Of a stretch of DNA of 64,000 bases, positions 11,329 to 20,500 are shown one piece after another (position 1 is the stretch's first letter; every line of letters begins with the position of its first letter). Both the position numbers and the translations under genes were made by a program. Source of the stretch: an uncultured Myxococcales bacterium. Its GTDB lineage: Bacteria; Myxococcota_A; Bradymonadia; UBA7976; UBA1532. The stretch is taken from the NCBI GenBank assembly GCA_903847385.1, contig CAINDO010000261.1:1-64000 (forward strand), read 5' to 3'. The notes beneath the pieces were generated by a model that searched no databases, was not told the origin of the DNA, and saw only the letters and a list, made by a program, of their open reading frames with translations.

Positions 11329-13497
11329 TCAACCTCCCTGCACGTCGGGGTGGCCCACGACCAGGGCGGCGTTCTGCCCACCGAAGCCGAAGGAGTTGCT
11401 GACGGCGATGTCGATGGTGGCCGCCCGGGACGTCTGCCCGACCAGGTCCAGGTCGATGCGGGCGTCCACCTGCCGCAGGTTCGGATTCGGCGGAAGGTGT
11501 CCAGTGGCGAACGCGGCCAGGCAGGCGAGCAGCTCCACGGCGCCGGCGGCGGCGATGGTGTGGCCGATCTGTGCTTTCGCGCTGCTCACGGGCGGTGCGG
11601 CGGCCCCGAACACGCGCCGGATGGCCTGGGACTCGATGGCGTCGTTGAGCGGTGTGCCCGTGCCGTGGGCGTTGATGTAGCCGACGCGACCCCCCTCGAC
11701 GCCGGCGTCCGACAGGGCGCGTCGCATCGCGCGTTCGGCGCCCGCGCCCTCGGGGTGGGGGGCGGTGACGTTGAATGCGTCCGAGCTCGTGCCGTGGCCG
11801 AGCAGCAGGCCGTGCACCCGGCGCCCCGCAGCGCGGGCGCGCGCGAGGGGCTCGAGGACGTAAAACACGCCGGCCTCGCCCATCACGAAGCCATCGCGGT
11901 GCTGGTCGAAGGGCCGCGCGGCCGTCGCCGGATCGGCGTTGGGGGTCGTCGCGCCGAGCAGGATGAACGGCAGGAGACCGAACGGATGGACCATCGAGTC
12001 GGCGGCCCCCGCCAGCACGACCTCGGCCTCGCCGCGGCGCAGGACGTCCACCGCGTGACCGATCGCGGCGGCGCCGGCGGCACAGGCGCTGAAGTGGTGC
12101 GAGCGCAAGCCGCGCAAGGCGAGGTGCGCGGCGACGAGGTCCATGGGCCGCTCGACGGCGTGGCGGCGCGGGGCTTGGGGGCTGGCGGACGCGGGCGACC
12201 GGCCGAATTTCGCGTAGTCGAATCGACCGTCGGCGTCGAGGAACGGCAGGCAGTCCTCTTCGAGCTCGCGCAAGCTCACGCTCGACAGGCCCGTGCCGTA
12301 GATCAGCGCCGCGCCGCTCGGCAGGGCCTCACCGAAGTCGGCGACCGCGGCGAGCGCGGCGGCGATGGCCAGCTCACCTTTGCGGTCGTCGAGGCCGCGC
12401 ATCTGCGCGGCGAGCGGCTCGGGGAGCGACTCGGCGTCGAAGTCGGGCACCTCGCAGGCGAGCTGCACGGGGAACCCGGCCCGGGGGAACGCCCGGATGG
12501 TCGCGACGGCGGACTCACCGGCGACGAGGCGCGCCATGAAGCCGGCGGCGTCCCCGCCGAGGGGCGTGCGCAGGCCGATGCCGGTGATCGCGATGGCCTC
12601 GGGGGCGGACTTGACGTGAACGGCGGGGGCCTTCGCACGGCCGACGGCGGTGTCCGGCGCCTCGAGCTGGACGACCAGCGAGAGCAGCGCCTCCGCTGCG
12701 CCGGCGCGCCCGAATGGCGCGGGCGAGGGCGTCGCGTCGAGCAGGTGGCGTGCGGTGCCGAGCGAGACCGCGCCCCGCGCCTCCGCCGACGCCTGCGTCT
12801 CCAGCACGACGACCACGGCCGCCTCGGCCACGGCGTCGACCTCGCCCCGACGAAACGCCGAGACGCGGTCGGGGAAGTCGATGGCGGCGTCGGCCGCCGC
12901 CACGATGCAGATCGCGGCGCGCCCGCTCTCCAGCGCGTACAGCGCCTCGCGCAGCGCCTGCGGCCCGCCCGCCATGCCGGCGCACAGCGCCATGCCCGGC
13001 CCGTGCAGGCCGAGCGCGATGGCCACGTGCGCGTGGCTCATGTTCGGGAGCGTCTTGATCGAGGACAGCGGGTTCATCTGCCGCAGGCCCTCTTCGGACA
13101 GCCGCGGAAGGTCGACCCGGTCACCGTCCCGGCCGCGCGAGACCGTCGGCAGGACGTCGTCCATGTTGCCCGGCTCCTGGCCCACGGCCACGAAGAGCCC
13201 GGCGTCCTCCAGGAGGGGCGAGCCCTCGAGCCCGGCGGCGCGCACGGCCATCTGCGCGGCGGCCGAGGCGAGCACGTTGGCCCGCGCCATGAGCTTCAGA
13301 TCCTTGCGGCGACGCACCCAGGCGCCGGGGTCGAAGCTGGCGGGGGCCCGCGCGATCCACGGCCGCTCCAGCGCGGGCCGCTCGTCGTCGGGCGGCGGCG
13401 CGGCGACGGCCTCGGCGGCTTCCCAACGGCGCCGGATCTCGCCGACCTCCGTACCGTAGGGCGTGACGAACCCCAGGCCGGTGACGACGATGTTCAC
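11329..13497 (-). CDS. Tandem ketosynthase fusion: N-terminal KS-like domain lacking catalytic Cys + C-terminal intact KS
   Basis: GTG start VNIVVTGLGFVTPYG; N-domain nucleophile region GPGMALCAGMAGGPQALREA; C-domain AITGIGLRTPLGG, FSACAAGAAAIG, NAHGTGTPLND, AQIGHTIAAAGAVE. GTGA overlap with the upstream KS stop. Confidence 0.88.
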   Translation of the reverse strand: MNIVVTGLGFVTPYGTEVGEIRRRWEAAEAVAAPPPDDERPALERPWIARAPASFDPGAWVRRRKDLKLMARANVLASAAAQMAVRAAGLEGSPLLEDAGLFVAVGQEPGNMDDVLPTVSRGRDGDRVDLPRLSEEGLRQMNPLSSIKTLPNMSHAHVAIALGLHGPGMALCAGMAGGPQALREALYALESGRAAICIVAAADAAIDFPDRVSAFRRGEVDAVAEAAVVVVLETQASAEARGAVSLGTARHLLDATPSPAPFGRAGAAEALLSLVVQLEAPDTAVGRAKAPAVHVKSAPEAIAITGIGLRTPLGGDAAGFMARLVAGESAVATIRAFPRAGFPVQLACEVPDFDAESLPEPLAAQMRGLDDRKGELAIAAALAAVADFGEALPSGAALIYGTGLSSVSLRELEEDCLPFLDADGRFDYAKFGRSPASASPQAPRRHAVERPMDLVAAHLALRGLRSHHFSACAAGAAAIGHAVDVLRRGEAEVVLAGAADSMVHPFGLLPFILLGATTPNADPATAARPFDQHRDGFVMGEAGVFYVLEPLARARAAGRRVHGLLLGHGTSSDAFNVTAPHPEGAGAERAMRRALSDAGVEGGRVGYINAHGTGTPLNDAIESQAIRRVFGAAAPPVSSAKAQIGHTIAAAGAVELLACLAAFATGHLPPNPNLRQVDARIDLDLVGQTSRAATIDIAVSNSFGFGGQNAALVVGHPDVQGG

Positions 13498-14753
13498 GCC
13501 TGATACCGCCCCACGGCCAGGGTGCCGTTGCTCCCGCCGAACCCGAACGCGTTCGAGAGGGCGACGTCCACCCGGGTGGCGCGGGCCTCGCCGGGCACGT
13601 AGTCCAGCGGGCAGGCCGGATCGGCGTGTTCGTAGTTGAGCGTTTGCGGGATCAGGCCCGTCGAGATGGCCTTCACGCAGACGATCAGCTCGACGGCGGC
13701 GCAGGCCGCGACCAGGTGGCCCATCATCGACTTGGTGGACGAGACGGGGACCTTGTACGCGGTCTCGCCCAGCGCCCCCAGGATGCCGGCGGACTCCGAG
13801 GCGTCGTTCTGTTGCGTGCTGGTGCCGTGGGCGTTGATGTAGTCGATGTCTTCGGGCTTCAGGCCCGCGTCCTTCATCGCCATGACCATGGACTGGCGGG
13901 CGCCGCGGCCGTCGGGCGGGCTGTCGGTGATGCGCCAGGCATTCGCCGAGCAGCCGTAGCCCAGGAGCTCGGCATGGATTCGGGCGCCGCGGGCGAGCGC
14001 GTGCTCCAGGCGCTCGAGCACCAGGAACCCCGCGCCCTCGCCGAGGACGAAGCCGTCCCGCGTGCGGTCGAAGGGGCGGCAGGCGGCCTTGGGGTCGTCG
14101 TTGCGCTGCGAGAGCGCGCCGAGGAGGCCGAAGCCCATGACCATCAGCTCCTCGACCAGGCGGTCCGTGCCGCCGGCGAGCATCACGTCGGCGTCCCCGC
14201 GCCGAAGAATGCGCACGGCGTCGCCGATGGACTGCGCGCTGCTGGTGCAGGCGGTGCTCGTGGTCAGGTTCGGGCCGGCGGCCTGGTTCAGGTGGGCCAG
14301 GAGCGTGGCGGGGTAGAACGCCGCCATCACCAGGAACTCCTTGGGGTCCACCGTGCCGAAGGCCTCTTCGGGCGAAGTGCGCTTCAACGCCTTGATTCGC
14401 TCGGCCACAAGGGGCAGATCCGGGCGGCTGACCTCGGCGCCCACGCTCACGCCGAAGCGGAACGGGTCGACCTCGCCGGGCTTCAGGCCGGCGTCCGCCA
14501 TGGCCTCGGCCGCCGCGGCCGCCGCGAAGGCGCTCTTCGGGTCGGACCAGTGGGCGTAGCGGCCGGGCAGGTCGATGTCCGGCGTCTCCTGGATCTCGGC
14601 GGCGAACTTCGTGGGGAAGCCCGAGGCGTCGAATCGCTTGATGAAGTCCACCGCGGAGCGGCCCTGAATCAGGCCCTCCCAGGTCCGGGCGACGTCCGGA
14701 CCCATGGGGGTCACGCAACCGAGGCCGGTGATCACCACCCGCGATCGTTTCAT
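13494..14753 (-). CDS. Beta-ketoacyl-ACP synthase II (FabF-like)
   Basis: MKRSRVVITGLGCVTPMG; TTSTACTSSAQSIG; NAHGTSTQQND; STKSMMGHLVAACAAVE; SNAFGFGGSNG. Confidence 0.94.
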   Translation of the reverse strand: MKRSRVVITGLGCVTPMGPDVARTWEGLIQGRSAVDFIKRFDASGFPTKFAAEIQETPDIDLPGRYAHWSDPKSAFAAAAAAEAMADAGLKPGEVDPFRFGVSVGAEVSRPDLPLVAERIKALKRTSPEEAFGTVDPKEFLVMAAFYPATLLAHLNQAAGPNLTTSTACTSSAQSIGDAVRILRRGDADVMLAGGTDRLVEELMVMGFGLLGALSQRNDDPKAACRPFDRTRDGFVLGEGAGFLVLERLEHALARGARIHAELLGYGCSANAWRITDSPPDGRGARQSMVMAMKDAGLKPEDIDYINAHGTSTQQNDASESAGILGALGETAYKVPVSSTKSMMGHLVAACAAVELIVCVKAISTGLIPQTLNYEHADPACPLDYVPGEARATRVDVALSNAFGFGGSNGTLAVGRYQA

Positions 14754-15256
14754 CCGCGCTCCCGCAGTGCCGCGTTCCATGCTTTGTAGCCCGGCCACAT
14801 CTGGCTCAGGTTCTCGCGTTCGAGCCGCTCCAGCGTCGCCTGCGCCTCGGGCGTGTCGAGGTCGCCCGGGTTGAAGACGAACACGAGCTCGGCCTCCGTC
14901 GTGATCTTGCCGTCGAGGCGGGCGGCGGCCTTGCAGATGGCCGACTCGTCGCGCAGCTCGAGGATCTGCGTCTCGAGTTCGAGCGCGACGCCCGGCGTGA
15001 CGAAACGCCGGAACTTGGCCTTCTTGACGATGCTGATGATGGGCCAGACCCACCGGGCGTCGTTCTGGAAGACCGTGACCTCGATCAACTTGCCGGAGAG
15101 CTGCGCGAGCGCTTCGATCTGAAGCACCCCCGGCAACACCGGAAAGCCGGGAAAGTGGTCGGCGAAGTAGTCTTCGCTGGCGGCCACGCCTTTGAAACCG
15201 CGGGCTTTTTCACCCGGCACGAGCTCGACGATTCGATCCAGGAAGACCCAACGCAT
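14750..15256 (-). CDS. 3-hydroxyacyl-ACP dehydratase, FabZ-like hotdog protein
   Basis: MRWVFLDRIVELVPGEKARGFK; DHFPGFPVLPGVLQIEALAQLSG. C-terminal extension beyond the core. Confidence 0.9.
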   Translation of the reverse strand: MRWVFLDRIVELVPGEKARGFKGVAASEDYFADHFPGFPVLPGVLQIEALAQLSGKLIEVTVFQNDARWVWPIISIVKKAKFRRFVTPGVALELETQILELRDESAICKAAARLDGKITTEAELVFVFNPGDLDTPEAQATLERLERENLSQMWPGYKAWNAALRERG

Positions 15257-15383
15257 GGGTCGGAACCTTAAACGCCGCGCCCCGCGGATTCAAGCACCGC
15301 ATCCGGGCACGCGCGGCCATTGACGAACGCGCCCGCGCTGCGCAATGTGGGGCATCGACAGCACCCGTGCCCGGGGAGAACTC

Positions 15384-16181
15384 ATGCCCGAGATGATCGT
15401 CAAGCAGGACGCCGTTCGCAGTCAGGCCACGCTGAAGAAGGTCGAAGAAGAGATCGACCAGAAGCAGAGCAGCGGCAACTCGCAGCAGAGCTACGCGCGC
15501 AACGAGCAGGTCAAGGCCCAGGCCAAGAAGCAGGCCGAAGAGGCCGAGACCCGCAAGAAGCTCCAGCAGAGCGAGAAGAAGGTCGTCGGCCTCGAGAAGA
15601 AGAAGCAGCAGCTCGAGAAGAAGGCCGCCGGGCAGAAGAACCAGGGCGAGAAGGCCGAGCAGTCGCCGGCCGAGAAGTCCCGGACCGAGCAGCACGACAA
15701 GAAGAAGGTCTCGGCCAAGAAGGGCGAGGACGCCGCCAAGGCCAACGAGGAGAAGCAGGAGAAGGTCAAGGCCGCTAAGGTCCCCGACAAGGAGTCCGTC
15801 AAGGCCGCCAAGGAGAAGACGGACGAGGCCGAGAAGGCCAAGGAAGAGGAGACCGTCGAGGAGGTCAAGGCCGACAAGAAGGAGGAGGAGGAGGAGAAGG
15901 ACGAGAGCGCCAAGCCCTCGGCCGCCTCACTCGCCAAGGTCAAGGGCAAAGCGAAGCCCGACGCGGCCGCCGCCCAGCTCAAGGTCGTCAAGGCCAACCT
16001 CGGCAAGGCCTACCAGGAGCAGCAGGCCCTCACGCGGCAGTTGATCTCCATCCTCAACGGCCTCGCCGGCCTCGAGACGAACCTCGAGAAGCGCCGCAAG
16101 CTGCAGGGCGAGGCCAAGGCCAAGCTGCCCGAGCAGTTGCACAAACTCGACCACAAGGTGGCCGACCTCAAGCGCGGGTGA
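15384..16181 (+). CDS. Lys/Glu/Ala-rich coiled-coil protein
   Basis: ATG at 15384 preceded by ggggagaa; MPEMIVKQDAVRSQATLKKVEEEIDQKQ..., long low-complexity K/E/A stretch, coiled-coil C-terminus. Confidence 0.75.
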   Translation: MPEMIVKQDAVRSQATLKKVEEEIDQKQSSGNSQQSYARNEQVKAQAKKQAEEAETRKKLQQSEKKVVGLEKKKQQLEKKAAGQKNQGEKAEQSPAEKSRTEQHDKKKVSAKKGEDAAKANEEKQEKVKAAKVPDKESVKAAKEKTDEAEKAKEEETVEEVKADKKEEEEEKDESAKPSAASLAKVKGKAKPDAAAAQLKVVKANLGKAYQEQQALTRQLISILNGLAGLETNLEKRRKLQGEAKAKLPEQLHKLDHKVADLKRG

Positions 16182-16190
16182 GCCGGGGCC

Positions 16191-17414
16191 TCAGGCCTTC
16201 GGACCACCCTCGACGACGCGGCCCTTCCAGACCGCGCCGCGCCCGGACTTGATGCGCCAGGCGCTGTTCCAGAACACGGCCAGCACGATCAGCATGCCGA
16301 GGGGGAACGTCCAGAACAGGCCCCATCGGTACCCGTGCGTCCGGTGTCCGACGGCGTCCGTGGCCAGGATGAGGCCACATGCCACGGCCTCGAGCCCCAG
16401 AAACAGCGGCTCGAAGGGCAGGCCGGCGGCGAGATAGGCCAGGTTCTTGGCCAGGAGGACGAAGGGCAGCAGGCTCGACGCGAAGAGCAGCAGCGTGACG
16501 ATCGCCGTGGCGATGAGGCTGTACCCGAGGGCCGGGAAGAGGTTCTTCGTCCAGCCCTGCCAGATCTCGTTCAGGCCCGTGTACATGCGGCAGGAGAACA
16601 CGGCGGGACCGTAGTAGAGCCGGTACCGGACCTTCTCCTGCTTGGCGCGTTTGGCGAAGTCGACGTCGTCCAGGACGCTGCCCTTGATGGCGGCGTGCCC
16701 GCCGAGGCGATCGTAGGCGTCCCGCCGGAACAGCAGGCACTGGCCGTTGGCCAGGGCGCGCTCGTGCTCGGGATCGTTGACCTCGGGCAGGGGATTGCCG
16801 CCGGCGATGACCGCGCCCATGCGCGTCTGAACGACCCGCTCCCAGAACGACTCGACGGTCAGGCGGCCGAGCGCGCTGGCCATCTCGGCCTCTTGCGCGA
16901 TCACGCGCCCGAGCAGACGCTGGAGGCCCCCGGGCGTGACCCGGACGTCCGCGTCCAGAAAGAGGAGCCAGTCACCCGTGGCCGCGGCCTGCCCCAGATG
17001 CAGTGCGTGCGGCTTGCCCAGCCAGCCCGGCGGCGGGTCGGCGCCCTGGACCACGCTCAGGCGACGCTCCGACCCGGCGATGCGGGCCAGGATGTCGCCG
17101 GTCCCGTCCGTGGAGCGGTCGTCGATGGCGACGATCTCCAGCGGTCCCGGCCAGCCGGCGTCGAGAATGCTTCGGACGCAGGCCTCGATGTTCGAGGCCT
17201 CGTTGCGCGCCGGGATCAAGACGGTCAGAGACGGGCAGGGCTCGGGCAGGGGATCCGGCGCCGTGTCCGCCGTGAGGCTGACCTCCGGGGGCTGGACGTC
17301 CCCCCGCAGCATCTTGAGGAGATTGGCTCCCCAGGCCGCGCAGAGGAGCCCGAGGCCGCCGACGGAGGCCCAGTGGCCGAGGGTCGCCGAGAGTGTCGCG
17401 GGGGATGCTTCCAT
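16191..17414 (-). CDS. Membrane-associated GT2 glycosyltransferase (HpnB/CrtQ-like)
   Basis: LTVLIPARNEASNIEACVRSIL, VAIDDRSTDGTGDIL, WLLFLDADVRVTPGGL, GSVLDDVDFAKRAKQ, several C-terminal TM helices. Confidence 0.88.
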   Translation of the reverse strand: MEASPATLSATLGHWASVGGLGLLCAAWGANLLKMLRGDVQPPEVSLTADTAPDPLPEPCPSLTVLIPARNEASNIEACVRSILDAGWPGPLEIVAIDDRSTDGTGDILARIAGSERRLSVVQGADPPPGWLGKPHALHLGQAAATGDWLLFLDADVRVTPGGLQRLLGRVIAQEAEMASALGRLTVESFWERVVQTRMGAVIAGGNPLPEVNDPEHERALANGQCLLFRRDAYDRLGGHAAIKGSVLDDVDFAKRAKQEKVRYRLYYGPAVFSCRMYTGLNEIWQGWTKNLFPALGYSLIATAIVTLLLFASSLLPFVLLAKNLAYLAAGLPFEPLFLGLEAVACGLILATDAVGHRTHGYRWGLFWTFPLGMLIVLAVFWNSAWRIKSGRGAVWKGRVVEGGPKA

Positions 17415-17514
17415 GGGGAGAAGTACTTTACTCCAGATCAGTGCAAGTTCTGGGCGTTTACTGGGCTTTCACCTTTGAAGTAGATTGCGGCCCATACAGA
17501 GTCGGGGAGACACC

Positions 17515-20500
17515 ATGGTTCTCAAGAAGTTGAGTCTCGCGGCCACCTTGGGCGCGCTCGTGCTGACCGCCTGCGGCAAAGACGCAGGGGGGGGTGACGA
17601 AAACGCGGGCGGGGCCGGTGGGGCGGGCGGCGACATCGTCGGCGCCGACATCGGCGGCGGGGCGGGCGGCAGCGTCGCCCGACCGGACGCGGCCATCGAA
17701 CCCGACGCGCGCCTCGCCGCGTGCTCGGACGGCGCGGACAACGACGCCGACGGCAAGACGGACGCCGACGACCCCGGCTGCGCCAACCCCAGCGACATCG
17801 ACGAGACCGATCCGCCCGCGCCCCCGGCCTGCGGCGACACGATCGACAACGACCAGGACGGCTACACGGACTTCCCGGGCGACCCCGGCTGCGGTTCCGC
17901 CCAGGACACCACCGAGGACAACCCGCCGCAGCCCCCGCAGTGCAACAACGGCATCGACGACGACCACGACAACCTGGTCGACGAGCAGGATCCCGGGTGC
18001 ACCAGCCCCGCCGACCCCTCCGAGGAAGATCCGGACGAGGCTCCGGCCTGCCTGGACGGCGTCGACAACGACGGCGACGGCATCGCCGACTTCCCCTTCG
18101 ATCCGGGCTGCCGCAGCGCCGGTGACTCGGACGAGCTCAACCCGCCCAACGCGCCGGCCTGCGCGGACGGGGACGACAACGACGGCGACGCCCTCGTCGA
18201 CTATCCGGACGATCCGGGCTGCACCGGCGCCGGCGACTCCGACGAAGAGGACAAGGCCGTGCGCCCGGCCTGCGCGGACGGGCTGGACAACGACCGCGAC
18301 GGCCACATCGACTACCCCGACGACGACGGCTGCCAGGCGGCGGCCGACTACGACGAGCGCGGCAGCTGCGGCGATCGGTACGATCCGCCCGTCGTGATGG
18401 CCGGCGTGCCCGTCGTCACGGACATCAGCCGCGGCGTTTTCCGCAGCCACGGCACCTGCGGTGGCCAGGGCAACCCCGAGACGGTCTTCCTGTACCGCGT
18501 CGAGCGCCGCCTCGAGGCCCTGGAGATCACGACGGTCGGTGAGGGCACCACGGTCGCGACGACCCTCTACGTGCGCCGCCAGGCCTGCCTGGACGACGCC
18601 GCCGAGGTCGGCTGCGACCGCGAGCCCGACGGCCTCATGCCGCCCGGCCACGCGCTGCGCATCGAGAACCCGGATCGCGGCGACTACTACATCTTCGTCG
18701 ACGGCGTCGCCGGCGCCGCCGGTCCCGTGCAGTTGACGGTCAACGAGGTCCAGCAGGCCGAGTGCCTCAACGGCGTCGACGACGACGGCAACGGGCGTGT
18801 CGATTACCCCTCGGACCCCGGCTGCGACGAGGCACAGGATCGCGACGAGACGGCCCCCGCCGATCCGCCCGCCTGCGCCAACGACGAGGACGACGATGGC
18901 GACGGCGCGGTCGACTACCCCCTGGACTTCGGCTGCATCTCCGCCGCCGGCAACAGCGAGGTCGACCGCTGCGGTCAGGGCGTGCGGTTCCAGGAGTTCC
19001 CGGCCGACCGCGACTTCGTGCTCGGCGACACCTCGATGGGCACCAACGAGATGTCCGGGTCCTGCGGTGGCCGCAATCAGAAAGAGATCATTTTCCACTA
19101 CTCCAACCCGTTCAACGCGCGTTTGACGTTCAGCACCAACCACCCGGAGACGACGGTGCCGACGGTCGTCTACGGACGACGCGACTGCGACGGCGCCGAG
19201 CTGCCCGCGCCGGCCGGTTGTGACGACGGTGCGCTCGGCGGCATGCAGCACGGTCGCATCACGATCGACCGCGCGGCCGTGGGCGACTACTGGATCATCG
19301 TCGACACGACGCTCGGTCAGGGTGGTCCCTTCAAGCTCTCCGTGGACGTCCGCCGCCTCGATCCGGGGTGCGTCGACGGCCGCGACAACGACGGCGACGG
19401 CGCGGTGGACGGTGACGACCCCGGCTGCGAAGACGCCGCCGACGAGGACGAGGCCGATCCGCCGGCCAACGCGGCGCGCGCGGCCTGCCGCAATGACGCC
19501 GACGACGACGGCGACGGCTTCATCGACTTCCCCTACGATCCGGGCTGCTCCGCCCGCGGCGACGCCGACGAGGCCGATCCCGAGGTCGTCCCCCAGTGCG
19601 CGAACGGCGCGGACGACGACGAGGACACGCGCTTCGACTTCCCGCTCGACCCCGGCTGCCAGAGCCGCGGCGACGACAATGAGCGCAACCCGGTGCCCGC
19701 GCCGTTGTGCGGCAACGCCATCGACGACGACATGGACGGCCGCGCCGACTACCCGCAGGACCCGGGCTGCTACGCCGCCGGCGACGCGACCGAGGTCGAC
19801 CCCGACATCGATCCCACCTGCAGCAATACGCTCGACGACGACCGCGACGGCATCGCCGACTTCCCCTTCGATCCGGGCTGCGAGGCCGCCGGCGATCCGG
19901 ACGAGACGGACCCGGCCCCCGAGGACATGCCGGCCTGCAGCAACGACATCGACGACGACGACGACGGCGTGCCCGACTTCCCGCTCGATTTCGGTTGCGG
20001 CTACGCGGCGGACCCCTCGGAGACGGGCGCGGCCTTCCCGCCGCAGTGTGGCAATGCCCGCGACGACGACGGCGACGGCCGCACCGACTTCCCCGATGAT
20101 CCGGGCTGCCGCTTCGCCGCGGACAACGACGAGGTCAACATGGGTCGCCTGCCCCCGCGCTGCAACGACGGCGTGGACAACGACTTCGACGGCCTCACCG
20201 ACTTCAGCGACCTCGGCTGCCTGGACGCCGAGGACGACAGCGAGGACGACGGCGCCGAGATCCCGCTCTGCGGGGACGACGTGGACAACGACGGCGACGG
20301 CAGCACCGACTGGCCGGACGACGTGGGCTGCCAGGCCCGCGGCGACCTGACCGAGGATCAGGGGTGCCGCCCCGCCGTGGAGACGCCGCTGGTACCGCGC
20401 AACGGCACCGTGTCGGGCATGACCGTCCTGGACGGCCCGGACAACTACACGAGCCGGTGCGGTGGCCGCCAGGCGCCGGAGGCCGTGTACAAGTACGTGC

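Noticed and set aside
10477-13503. 1008-aa plus-strand ORF antisense to MAT/KS
   Set aside because: Opposite-strand frame carries complete KS and MAT catalytic motifs; this frame has none.
17710-20385. Possible CRISPR array or satellite DNA because of the periodic gacggcgacggc motif
   Set aside because: Periodicity is codon-phased within one open frame, with variable units and no conserved repeat/spacer structure.
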